From NCBI GenBank assembly GCA_019237205.1, contig JAFAHO010000055.1:1-37669 (forward strand): a stretch of 37,669 nt of DNA. Direction: 5' to 3'. A program made the position numbers and the translations under genes. Shown here one piece after another: positions 23,556 to 31,861 of this stretch; the stretch's first letter is position 1, and the number at the start of each line of letters is the position of its first letter. The stretch is from Hyphomicrobiales bacterium. Its GTDB lineage: Bacteria; Pseudomonadota; Alphaproteobacteria; Rhizobiales; Beijerinckiaceae. The notes beneath the pieces are model-generated. The model worked only from the letters and a program-made list of their open reading frames with translations. It was not told the origin of the DNA and did not search any database.

Positions 23556-25022
23556 CTAGAGATCGCACCCCGAGTAGGAGCAATTGAACGATTTGTTGCA
23601 GAGCGGGAAATCGGCGACGATATTGCCCTCGATCGCGGCCTCCAGCAGGGGCCACTGGAACCACGAGGCGTCGCGCAGGTGGCACCGCGCAACAACGCCA
23701 TCGTTCGCGAGCCGCACGTGCGCGAAGACCTCGCCGCGAAAAGTCTCGATGAGCGCAAAACCCTCGCAAGCGCTTCCGGCTGAGGCGAGGGTGGCGAGGA
23801 CCGGACCGCCAGCCAGGCGCAAGAGCATCGCCTCGATCAGACTGAGGCTTTCGCCGACTTCCTCGATCCGAACCCAGATGCGGGCGTTGACGTCGCCCGC
23901 GCGCCGGATTGGAACCTCGAAACTAAAAGCGTCGTAAGGCGGATAGGGGCAGTCGCGGCGCGCGTCGAAATCGCGGCCGGACGCGCGGCCAACGACGCCT
24001 CCTGCGCCGAAGCGGCGCGCGAGATCCACGTTCAGCACGCCCGTCCCGACCGTGCGGTCCTGCAGGGAAGCGGTGTTGTCATAGAGCTGGACGAGGCCTG
24101 GAAACGTCGTGCGAACATGACGGACGAGCGCGCGAATCGCCTCTGCCCCCTCCGGAGTCAGATCGACGGCGACGCCGCCCGGAACGACCGCGTCCATCAT
24201 CAGCCGATGTCCGAAAGCGGCTTTGGCCGTGCGCAGCGTCCGCTCGCGCAAGATCCCGCAATGGGCGTGCATCAGCGCGAATGCTGCGTCGTTGCAGACG
24301 GCGCCGATGTCGCCGAAATGATTAGCGATCCGCTCGAGCTCCGCCATCAGGCCCCTGAGCCCGTGCGCCCGCGGCGGCGCCTCGATCCCAAGCGCCGCCT
24401 CGACGGCGCGGGCGAAAGCGACGCCGTAGGCCACGGTCGAATCACCGCTGACGCGCGCGGCCAGGACGCCGCCGCGTTCGAGGTTAGCGCCGCGCATCAG
24501 ACGATCGACGCCCTTGTGCACGTAGCCGAGGCGCTCTTCGAGCCGCACGACCGATTCGCCGCCGGCGTGAAACCGGAAATGGCCGGGTTCGATGATTCCG
24601 GCGTGAACGGGGCCGACCGGAATCTGGTGCAGACCTTCGCCTTCGGCATTGAGGAAGGGATAGGCGTCGGGAGCGCCGTCATGCGGAACCGCCTGTCCCA
24701 GCGGATGGCGCAACGGCCAGCGGCCATGATCGAGCCAGCGCCGCTTGTCCGCAGTTTCGCGGGCCGTGAAACCGAAGAGATCGCAAGCCGCGCGCTCGAG
24801 CCGGTCCGCCGGCGCGTGAACCGACGCGACCGACGGGAACGAGCCGTCCTCGCAGGCGACCTCGACGAACGATAACGCGCCAGACGCTTGCCGCACGGCC
24901 ATGCGCATGCGCCCATCGTCGCCCCAAAGGCTCACGAGCGTTGCTTCTCCTGCAGCCAGCAGGCGTGTAGCCTCGCGCCATTCGGCTCCGTTGGCGGGAC
25001 TGACGCGCAGGCTCGCGCTCAT
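23556..25022 (-). CDS. hyfG: Hydrogenase-4-like large subunit (NuoCD/HyfG family) without the NiFe ligands
   Basis: The 488-residue product joins a NuoC-like domain (about 1-115; RLERAACDLFGF) to a NuoD/HyfG-like domain. Family marks include IPVGPVHAGIIEPGHFRFH, LGYVHKGVDRLM and LERIANHFGDIG. In true NiFe hydrogenases the first ligand pair is RxCGxC. Here residues 190-195 read RVSGDS, with both cysteines replaced by serine. The C-terminal DPCxxC is also absent; the chain ends in PLCNKSFNCSYSGCDL with Cys475, Cys481 and Cys486 in a different spacing. So no hydrogen chemistry is expected. It matches the large subunits of Ehr complexes, whose substrate is unknown. It is shorter than HyfG of Escherichia coli (about 555). 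The gene is 10 bases after hyfF and directly before hyfI. Confidence 0.94.
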   Translation of the reverse strand: MSASLRVSPANGAEWREATRLLAAGEATLVSLWGDDGRMRMAVRQASGALSFVEVACEDGSFPSVASVHAPADRLERAACDLFGFTARETADKRRWLDHGRWPLRHPLGQAVPHDGAPDAYPFLNAEGEGLHQIPVGPVHAGIIEPGHFRFHAGGESVVRLEERLGYVHKGVDRLMRGANLERGGVLAARVSGDSTVAYGVAFARAVEAALGIEAPPRAHGLRGLMAELERIANHFGDIGAVCNDAAFALMHAHCGILRERTLRTAKAAFGHRLMMDAVVPGGVAVDLTPEGAEAIRALVRHVRTTFPGLVQLYDNTASLQDRTVGTGVLNVDLARRFGAGGVVGRASGRDFDARRDCPYPPYDAFSFEVPIRRAGDVNARIWVRIEEVGESLSLIEAMLLRLAGGPVLATLASAGSACEGFALIETFRGEVFAHVRLANDGVVARCHLRDASWFQWPLLEAAIEGNIVADFPLCNKSFNCSYSGCDL

Positions 25023-25032
25023 GCCTCCTTCC

Positions 25033-26478
25033 TCACCGCAACAGCTGGGCGACGTGCTGGAACCACGTCACGATCGGCGGCGGAAGATAGACGCCGGCAA
25101 TCAGAACCAGGGCGAAATGAGCTACGATCGGGAGCGCCGACGCCTTCGCCGGCGCCCTCGAGCCGATCGGAGCGCCGAAAGCCATCCCCTGCAGGCGAAG
25201 AACAAGGGCGCCCAGAGCGACGAGCAGACCAAAGCCCAGCAGCAGCGCCAGCCACGGCGCGCGTTCGTAGGTCGAGCTCACAATGAGGAACTCGCTCATG
25301 AACACGCCCATCGGCGGAAGGCCGACAATGGCGAAAACCCCGAACACCAGGCTCCATCCGAGCAGCGGGTGGGTGACGGTCAAGCCGCGAATGTCGGCGA
25401 TCTGCTGCGTGCCCTTGACCTGGGCGACCTGGCCGACGGTGTAGAAGATCGCCGATTTCGTTAGGCTGTGCATCGCCATGTGCAGGAGGGCGGCAAAATT
25501 GGCGAGCGGTCCCCCGATCCCGAAGGCGAACACGATCACGCCCATGTGCTCGATCGAGGAATAGGCGAACATGCGCTTCACGTCGCGCCGACGGTAGAGC
25601 ATGAAGGCGGCGAATACGACCGAGATGAGGCCGAGCGTCGCCATCAACGGTCCCGGCGCCAGCGCAAACGCGTTGGCGTCGAGCAACAGCTTGAAACGCA
25701 GCACGGCATAGAGCGCCACATTGAGCAGCAGGCCGGAAAGCACGGCCGAGATGGGCGTCGGCCCTTCGGCGTGGGCGTCGGGAAGCCAGGCGTGCAAGGG
25801 GGCAAGGCCGACCTTGGTGCCATAGCCGAGCAGGAGGAAGACGAAGGCGAGGTTGAGCAGCGCCGGGTCGAACGCCGGCACATGCGCGATCAGGCTCGTC
25901 CACAGCATCCCCTGAACGCCTTCGCCGACGACCGGCCGGGCGGCCATGTAGACGAGGATCGTGCCGAAGAGGGCGAGCGCGATGCCGACGCTGCCGAGGA
26001 TGAAATATTTCCAGGCCGCCTCGATCGCCTCCTGCGTGCGATAGAGGCCGACCATCAACACCGTCGTCAGCGTGGCGAGCTCGATCGCCACCCACATCAA
26101 TCCGATATTGTTGGCGATCAGCGCGAGGTTCATCGACAACAGGAGAAACTGATACATCGCATGATAGAATCGCAGATGCGTAGGCGTCAGGCGCCCGCTC
26201 TCGATCTCGTGCGCGATATAGGTCGCGCTGAACACGCTCGCGGTAAAGCCGACGAAAGTGTTGAGCACGATGAAGACGACGTTGAGATCGTCGACGAGAA
26301 TGTAAGCGTTCGGTTGTGGAGCGGCGGCCAGCAGCGAGACTGCGGCCAGCAGGGTGACGAAGGCGGACGCGACATTGATCGCGGCGGAAAGCCGGTAGGA
26401 GGGCAAAACGGAGAGCAGGGCTGCCGTCGCTGCCGGAAGTGCGAGAATGACGATCGCCGCGCCGATCCCCGCCGTCAT
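25033..26478 (-). CDS. hyfF: Hydrogenase-4-like antiporter subunit HyfF
   Basis: The 481-residue protein is a polytopic membrane subunit of the NuoL/M/N and Mrp antiporter family, with about 13-14 predicted membrane segments. Proton-path marks are present: the glutamate in NIGLMWVAIELATL, lysine in TKVGLAPLHAWLPDAH, and the lysine in LTKSAIFYTVGQ within the later channel. AYSSIEHMGVI is also typical. HyfF is one of the ion-pumping subunits of hydrogenase-4. Its start overlaps the hyfE stop (ATGA). It has no long C-terminal lateral helix; length is a little less than Escherichia coli HyfF (about 526). Confidence 0.95.
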   Translation of the reverse strand: MTAGIGAAIVILALPAATAALLSVLPSYRLSAAINVASAFVTLLAAVSLLAAAPQPNAYILVDDLNVVFIVLNTFVGFTASVFSATYIAHEIESGRLTPTHLRFYHAMYQFLLLSMNLALIANNIGLMWVAIELATLTTVLMVGLYRTQEAIEAAWKYFILGSVGIALALFGTILVYMAARPVVGEGVQGMLWTSLIAHVPAFDPALLNLAFVFLLLGYGTKVGLAPLHAWLPDAHAEGPTPISAVLSGLLLNVALYAVLRFKLLLDANAFALAPGPLMATLGLISVVFAAFMLYRRRDVKRMFAYSSIEHMGVIVFAFGIGGPLANFAALLHMAMHSLTKSAIFYTVGQVAQVKGTQQIADIRGLTVTHPLLGWSLVFGVFAIVGLPPMGVFMSEFLIVSSTYERAPWLALLLGFGLLVALGALVLRLQGMAFGAPIGSRAPAKASALPIVAHFALVLIAGVYLPPPIVTWFQHVAQLLR

Positions 26479-27137
26479 CGCTGGTCTCCGCGAAACCGGT
26501 CGAGTGCATGAGCATCGACCGTTTCGAAGCGCTCGCTGATGCGAAAGAGGAAGACGCCGATCACCACCAGCGCCACCAGCACGGAAAAGGCGACCGAAAT
26601 CTCTACGACCAGCGGCATGCCCTTCGCCCCGGCCGCGGCGAGGATGAGCCCATTCTCGAGGGACATGAAACCAACGACCATCGAGACGGCGTTGCGGCGG
26701 ACGACCATCATCAGCATGCCGAGCAACACGACCGACAGGGCGAAGGCGAGGTCTTCCTGCGCGAGGACGTCTGCCTCGCTTGCGATGCGCAGCATCACGA
26801 CCTCGGATAGGGCGACCAGCGCGAGGCCGGCGAGCATCGTCGGCCCGACTCCGACAACGTTCTCGACGTCGCGCTGGATGCCAAGCTCGGCGATGATGCG
26901 ATGCAGCGCGAGCGGGATGATGACGGCCTTGAAGGCGAAGGCGATGGCCGCGGTGACGTAGAGGTGATTGGCGTCCTGCACATAGGCCTGCCAGGCGACC
27001 GAGAGCGAAAGCACGACAGCCTGCAGCGCGAACACGTTGAGCAGCGCATAGAGGCGGTTCTGATAGAGCAGCATGAAGCTGATCAGCACCAGGCCGCCCG
27101 CGAGAAGGTGGGCGACGTCGAAGTCAAGACCCTTCAT
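26475..27137 (-). CDS. hyfE: Hydrogenase-4-like membrane subunit HyfE
   Basis: The 220-residue protein matches HyfE, a NuoK-related membrane subunit with about six to seven helices. Marks are LLYQNRLYALLNVFALQAVVLS, shown here in two parts (LLYQNRLYALLNVF and ALQAVVLSLSVAWQ), and FAFKAVIIPLALHRII, then GFMSLENGLILAA with a conserved Glu in the membrane. These acidic residues take part in proton transfer in complex I relatives. The start ATG at 27135-27137 overlaps the hyfC stop (ATGA). The frame continues upstream inside hyfC, but that part is only overlap. GAGGA lies upstream as a ribosome site. Length is normal (about 216 in Escherichia coli). Confidence 0.94.
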   Translation of the reverse strand: MKGLDFDVAHLLAGGLVLISFMLLYQNRLYALLNVFALQAVVLSLSVAWQAYVQDANHLYVTAAIAFAFKAVIIPLALHRIIAELGIQRDVENVVGVGPTMLAGLALVALSEVVMLRIASEADVLAQEDLAFALSVVLLGMLMMVVRRNAVSMVVGFMSLENGLILAAAGAKGMPLVVEISVAFSVLVALVVIGVFLFRISERFETVDAHALDRFRGDQR

Positions 27138-28087
27138 TTCAGGGTCCTCGAGACGAACAGCAGGAGCGCGCCGAGAAATCCCAGCATCAGCGCCGCGCCG
27201 ACGAAGTCGGGCACCCGGAAGACGCGCATCTTGGCGATGCTGCTCTCGAATACGCCGAGCGCGACGCCCGCGAGCGCGAGCTTGACGAGATAGAGAAGAG
27301 CGCCAAGCAACCGGTCCGCGACGCTCGCGTCGGCGATCGCAAGGCCCCACGGAACAAAAACGCAAACGATGAGCGAGACGTAGAGCACGAGCTTCAGCAT
27401 CGCTGCGAGCTCGATCACCGCCAGATGCCGACCCGAATATTCCAGGATCATCGCCTCATGAACCATGGTCAGTTCCAAGTGGGTCGCGGGATTATCGACC
27501 GGAATTCGTCCGTTTTCGGCGAGCGCGACGACGATGAGCGCAACCAGCGCCATGCCGAGCGAGACGCGCAGGCCCACATTGCTCGAGACCATATAGGCCG
27601 CAACCGTCGACAGCTGGGTCGAACCCGCGACCAGCGCGAGGGTGAACACGATCACGATCATCGCCGGCTCGGCAAGCGCGCCGAAAAGAGCCTCACGACT
27701 CGAACCGAGGCCGCCGAAGCTGGTTCCGACGTCGAGCCCCGCAAGCGCCAGAAAGAACCGCGCCGCGCCGAGGAGCGCGATGATAGCGATGAGATCAGCC
27801 GACCATGAAAAGAGAAGCCCGGTGGCGAAGGTCGGCACCAGGGCGGCTGCGACCCAGGTCGCCGCGAACACCAGATAGGGCACGAAGCGAAACAGCCAGG
27901 AGGCGCCATCGGCGACGACCGCCTCCTTGCGGGCAAGACGGATAAGGTCCCGGTAAGGCTGGATAAGCGGCGGCCCGCGTCGGCGCATGAGCCGCGCCTT
28001 GGTTGCGCGCACGAGGCCGGTCAGCAGCGGCGCCACGGCGATGACCAGCGTCATCTGCAACAGTTGGAAGGCAAGGTCGACGATCAT
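27134..28087 (-). CDS. hyfC: Hydrogenase-4-like membrane subunit HyfC (NuoH family)
   Basis: The 317-residue protein is the NuoH/HyfC-type subunit that anchors the peripheral arm to the membrane. It has eight or so predicted helices. The key loop is intact: AENGRIPVDNPATHLELTM, then VHEAMILEYSGRHLAVIE, which in complex I relatives lies at the quinone or interface site. RGPPLIQPYRDLIRLARKE near the N-terminus is another family mark. The start ATG at 28085-28087 overlaps the hyfB stop (ATGA); upstream open sequence belongs to hyfB in another frame. Length matches the Escherichia coli protein (about 315). It sits between hyfB and hyfE, and no HyfD gene lies between them as in Escherichia coli. 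Confidence 0.95.
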   Translation of the reverse strand: MIVDLAFQLLQMTLVIAVAPLLTGLVRATKARLMRRRGPPLIQPYRDLIRLARKEAVVADGASWLFRFVPYLVFAATWVAAALVPTFATGLLFSWSADLIAIIALLGAARFFLALAGLDVGTSFGGLGSSREALFGALAEPAMIVIVFTLALVAGSTQLSTVAAYMVSSNVGLRVSLGMALVALIVVALAENGRIPVDNPATHLELTMVHEAMILEYSGRHLAVIELAAMLKLVLYVSLIVCVFVPWGLAIADASVADRLLGALLYLVKLALAGVALGVFESSIAKMRVFRVPDFVGAALMLGFLGALLLFVSRTLK

Positions 28088-30096
28088 GGCCAGGACGCAA
28101 GCATGACGAGAAGCGTGATGAGCGCGGCGAAGACGACGCTGAGATACTGGCGGATGGTGAGGAACTGAAGGCGGTTCAACTCCACCGCCGCGCGCTCGAC
28201 GCTGTTCGCGAGCGGCGCATAGATGAGGTCCCAGATCCTGTCGCCGAGCGTGAGTTCGAACCGCGCGGGCCGCGTCTCGCCCGGCTCGGGCATGTCGATA
28301 TGCTCGCGCGTGACAAAGGCGAGGCCGCCAAACACGCGCCGGATCGGTTGGGCGAAGCTCTCTGCCGTGTATTGCGTCGCGGGGCTCGAGTCCGGAAAGC
28401 CGCAATCCCACGCCGGCGCGCGGCGCAGGGCGTTAGAGGCGAAGCGATGGATGACGCTGGCGGCGAGGGAAGCCGAGATGGCGATGAACAGGAACACGAG
28501 CAGCCCGTTGTATGAACTGCGGCTTTCCGCGATCGGCGCGATCGAAAGCCAGGCGATTCCGGCCTGAGCCGGCATTCGGCCGCTGACGGCGTCGCTCACT
28601 GCCGGCGACAGAGCGTCTATGAAGAGACCCGGAACGACGCCGGCCGCGAGACAGAGAGCCGCAGGCACGAACATAGCCGCAAGCGCAAAGCGATTGGTCT
28701 CGTGCGCGTGCTTGGCCGAGTCCGTGCGAGCGCGGCCAAGGAAGGTTATTCCGAACGCCTTGGCGAAGCAGGCGGCGGCGAGCGCGGCAGAGAGCGCGAG
28801 CAGCGCGCCGACCGCGGGCGCCAATATCTTCAGCACCCAGGACGACAGCTCCGGGCTTAGCAGGATGGCTTGAAACGTCAGCCATTCGGAGACGAAGCCG
28901 TTGAACGGCGGCAAAGCCGAGATGGCGGCGCAACCGACGAGAAACGCGAAAGCCGTCCGGGGCATATTGTGAATGAGGCCCCCGAGATGCTCCATGTCGC
29001 GTTCGCCCGTCGCCGACAGCACGGCGCCCGCGCCAAAGAACAGCAGGCTCTTGAAGAGAGAATGGTTGAACGTGTGCAGCAGCGCCGCCGTCATGGCGAG
29101 CGCTGCGGCCGAAGGCATCCCGAACCACTTGAACGCAAGCGCGAGCCCAAATCCAATGAAGATGATGCCGATGTTCTCGACCGTATGGTAAGCCAGCAGG
29201 CGCTTGAGGTCGTGTTGCATCAGCGCATAGAGCACGCCGAGCAGGGCGGTGCCCGCCCCGACCATCAGGACCGGCACGCTCCACCACCAACCCTGTGGGC
29301 CTGCCAGGTCAAACACGATCCGGACAAAGCCGTAGACCGCGACCTTCGTCATGACCCCGCTCATCAGCGCGGAGACATGGCTCGGCGCGGCCGGATGGGC
29401 GAGCGGCAACCAAACGTGCAGCGGCACAATCCCTGCCTTCGACCCCGCGCCGATAAGGGCCAGGATGAAGGCGAGGCCAGCCACAGCCGGCGCCGGCGGG
29501 GCCGCGCGCATGGCGTCAAAGGCGTAGCCGCCGGCAGGACTCGCCAGTAGTGCGAAGGAGAGCAGCAGCATGAATGTGCCGAAGCTCGCCATCACCAGGT
29601 AGACATAGCCGGCGCGCGCGTTGTCGCCCTCGCGATGGTGGGCCATGACGAGCGCCCACGAGGCGATCGACATGAACTCCCACGACAACAAAAACGTGTA
29701 AGCGTCACTAGCCACGAGGACGAGGTTCATGCCGGCGAGGAAGGCCGGGAAAAACGGCAGCACGCGTCCCGGCGAATGCTCGTGGCGCGCGGCGCCGAGG
29801 CCATAGAGGCTTGCCGCGGCGCCGCCGAGGTTGATGACGACGAGAAAGAACGCCGACAGCGCGTCGACGCGAAAGCGCGCGCCGATCCAAGGGAGGCCGA
29901 GCGGCAGAACAAGCGTCTCGCCGTTCGTGCGGCCGAGGAGTTCGACAAGGGCAAGGACCAGCATCGCCGCGCAGATCGCGAGCGCTCCGCCGTAGACGAG
30001 CGTCCCCGCGAAGGGTTTTCGCGCCGCAACGCCGCCGGCAACGGCAAGTCCAAGCAGCGCGGCGTCGCCGGACAGAAACAGCGCCTCAGCGCTCAT
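28084..30096 (-). CDS. hyfB: Hydrogenase-4-like antiporter subunit HyfB
   Basis: The product (670 residues) is a large antiporter-type membrane subunit of the NuoL/HyfB family with about 14-16 helices. Proton-path marks are the glutamate in FLLSWEFMSIASWAL, lysine in GSKAGIVPLHVWLPLAHP, the lysine in HSLFKSLLFFGAGA, and AYHTVENIGIIFIG. The C-terminal part holds PAWDCGFPDSSPATQYT, seen in HyfB and HycC relatives, and ends with a final membrane helix. Length fits Escherichia coli HyfB (672). The start used is the ATG at 30094-30096 (MSAEALF); another ATG five codons upstream (30111) is possible. This is the first gene of the operon. It begins about 110 bases after the upstream suhB-like gene, where the operon promoter should be. 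Confidence 0.94.
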   Translation of the reverse strand: MSAEALFLSGDAALLGLAVAGGVAARKPFAGTLVYGGALAICAAMLVLALVELLGRTNGETLVLPLGLPWIGARFRVDALSAFFLVVINLGGAAASLYGLGAARHEHSPGRVLPFFPAFLAGMNLVLVASDAYTFLLSWEFMSIASWALVMAHHREGDNARAGYVYLVMASFGTFMLLLSFALLASPAGGYAFDAMRAAPPAPAVAGLAFILALIGAGSKAGIVPLHVWLPLAHPAAPSHVSALMSGVMTKVAVYGFVRIVFDLAGPQGWWWSVPVLMVGAGTALLGVLYALMQHDLKRLLAYHTVENIGIIFIGFGLALAFKWFGMPSAAALAMTAALLHTFNHSLFKSLLFFGAGAVLSATGERDMEHLGGLIHNMPRTAFAFLVGCAAISALPPFNGFVSEWLTFQAILLSPELSSWVLKILAPAVGALLALSAALAAACFAKAFGITFLGRARTDSAKHAHETNRFALAAMFVPAALCLAAGVVPGLFIDALSPAVSDAVSGRMPAQAGIAWLSIAPIAESRSSYNGLLVFLFIAISASLAASVIHRFASNALRRAPAWDCGFPDSSPATQYTAESFAQPIRRVFGGLAFVTREHIDMPEPGETRPARFELTLGDRIWDLIYAPLANSVERAAVELNRLQFLTIRQYLSVVFAALITLLVMLASWP

Positions 30097-30208
30097 CCCA
30101 GCCCGCCGCATAGTCGCTGGGCCAAACCCTGCTCATCCGCCCGCCCCAAAATCCGCAACGAATCGGCCACTCTTGACCGATGGAACCGTAACAGAATTCG
30201 GGCGAGAG

Positions 30209-31003
30209 TTAAGCGATGCTTCTCAGCAGGGCCAGAAGCTCGCGATGCATCGTTTCATTGCCGCAGCAAATCGAGCCGGTTTCGAGGAAATCGGCCTCGC
30301 CGTCGGCGCCGGTCACGAAGCCGCCGGCCTCGCGGATCAAGAGCGCGCCCGCGGCGATGTCCCACGAATTGAGACCGCGCTCCCAGAAAGCGTCGAAGCG
30401 GCCGGCCGCGACACAGGCGAGATCGAGCGAGGCGCATCCCATCCGGCGCACATTGACGACGCGCGTCATGACCGCCGCGAGTTCCGCCTTGAACCGCGGA
30501 TGCTGCGCCGCCTTGCCGAGGTGGGGAATGCCGCAGCCGAAAAGCGCCTGCGACAACTCGGTGCGGGCGGCGACCCGCAGTCGGCGGTTGCGGCCGAACG
30601 CACCCTGTCCCTTCTCGGTCACGTACATATCGTCGTCGGCGGGATTATAGATGACGCCGGCGACGATCTGTCCTTCGCGCTCGAGAGCAATCGAGATCGC
30701 GAAGATCGGAATCGCGTGCAGGAAATTCGTCGTCGCATCGAGCGGGTCCATATGCCAAGTGTGGCTCTTGTCGGTTCCCTCGATGCGCCCGGCCTCTTCC
30801 ATCACAAAGCTGTAGCCGGGCCGCGCCTTCGCGAGTTCCTCATGAACCGTTTTCTCCGCGCGCTTGTCGGCGAGGCTGACGAAATCGCCGGTTCCTTTCA
30901 TCGACACCTGCAACTGGCCGATCTCGCCGAAGTCGCGCTTGAGGCCGCGCCCGGCCTTGATCGCGGCGTTGGTCATCACGGTCATCAGGGCGGAGCGGAT
31001 CAT
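30209..31003 (-). CDS. suhB: Inositol monophosphatase family protein (SuhB-like)
   Basis: The 264-residue protein belongs to the Mg-dependent, Li-sensitive inositol monophosphatase family, whose members remove phosphate from inositol or related sugar phosphates. SuhB also aids rRNA antitermination with Nus factors. Marks are GDFVSLADKRAE, SFVMEEAG, HMDPLDATTNFLHAIP and NSWDIAAGALLIREAGG. Two changes stand out from the usual pattern: DPLDAT in place of DPLDGT, and EEAG in place of EESG. Both lie at the metal site. They may still allow activity. It precedes hyfB on the same strand with a 112-base gap and follows the methyltransferase-like gene by 76 bases. Confidence 0.9.
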   Translation of the reverse strand: MIRSALMTVMTNAAIKAGRGLKRDFGEIGQLQVSMKGTGDFVSLADKRAEKTVHEELAKARPGYSFVMEEAGRIEGTDKSHTWHMDPLDATTNFLHAIPIFAISIALEREGQIVAGVIYNPADDDMYVTEKGQGAFGRNRRLRVAARTELSQALFGCGIPHLGKAAQHPRFKAELAAVMTRVVNVRRMGCASLDLACVAAGRFDAFWERGLNSWDIAAGALLIREAGGFVTGADGEADFLETGSICCGNETMHRELLALLRSIA

Positions 31004-31079
31004 GGTCTTGGGTCCGTGGCGACGAAGGCGAGCGGAGGTTTAGGGGATGCGACGAAGCGAGGCAACATTGCGCTGCACG

Positions 31080-31736
31080 TCAGTAGACATAGGGGATGAG
31101 CCGCCACGTGTGCGCGCGATAGGCGTCGTACTCGGCGCCGAATGTCTCTTGAAGCAATCGCTCCTCGGCCTCGATCCGCGCCAACACGACAATGAGCATC
31201 AGCGCGGCGATGAGGACCCCGACGCCGGCGCGAAACGCCAGTCCCCAGCCAAGCGCGTTGATGAAAAGACCGAGATAGCTCGGATGGCGGATAACCCTGT
31301 ATCTTCCGCCGGTGACGAGTCGATGACCAGGCTGGATTGCGACGAGGCCGCTGAATCGGCGCCCGAGCACGAAGACTGGCGCAATCCGCAGAACGCCGCC
31401 GACCGCATAGAGCGCGACGCCGAACCAGCGGACGCCTTCCCCACCAAACGTCAGAATATCGTGCTGGTCCGTGTAGGCGGGCAGATAGGCGTCGACGAAG
31501 CCGAGCACGACCAGCGCCCCAATTACCCAACGGTTCGAACGGTCTTCGCGCGCGCCGGACCCAATGTGTCCTTCGGTGAACAACGAGGCGACGCCAAGCG
31601 CGATCGTGACCGCCGTCAACGAGATCAGCGGGAGATGCGAAAAGAAGTGGCCTGCGCCGCCGGCCCCTGCGACGGCGAGGCCGAGATAGAGGGCGAGGCT
31701 AACGATTGTGAACGCCGCGAGCCGCGGGGTGGCCAA
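31080..31736 (-). CDS. Isoprenylcysteine carboxyl methyltransferase-like membrane protein
   Basis: The 218-residue product has five or six predicted membrane helices and the C-terminal pattern of the ICMT/PEMT-like family. That pattern includes GRYRVIRHPSYLGLFINALG, EAEERLLQETFG and YDAYRAHTWRLIPYVY. This region binds S-adenosylmethionine in relatives. Bacterial members methylate unknown lipids or small molecules; prenylated proteins are not expected. The start is a TTG at 31734-31736 with GGAG seven bases upstream, which is good support for a non-ATG start. No ATG in frame precedes the fold. It is divergent from fhs across about 125 bases and lies upstream of suhB on the same strand. The actual substrate is not known. 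Confidence 0.88.
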   Translation of the reverse strand: MATPRLAAFTIVSLALYLGLAVAGAGGAGHFFSHLPLISLTAVTIALGVASLFTEGHIGSGAREDRSNRWVIGALVVLGFVDAYLPAYTDQHDILTFGGEGVRWFGVALYAVGGVLRIAPVFVLGRRFSGLVAIQPGHRLVTGGRYRVIRHPSYLGLFINALGWGLAFRAGVGVLIAALMLIVVLARIEAEERLLQETFGAEYDAYRAHTWRLIPYVY

Positions 31737-31861
31737 GGGGTTCTCCGCACGAGCAACCGGTCGGCAACCTTACCATGGCCGCCCGGCATCGCGCTTGCAA
31801 TTCATCGCACGCCGGATGATTTGTGGGCGCGCTCCCTGCCGGCCCGGCGGGGCCGAGCGGG

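Noticed and set aside
23556..25022. A functional NiFe hydrogenase
   Set aside because: The first CxxC is replaced by SGDS, the last DPCxxC is missing, and no maturation genes are present in the window.
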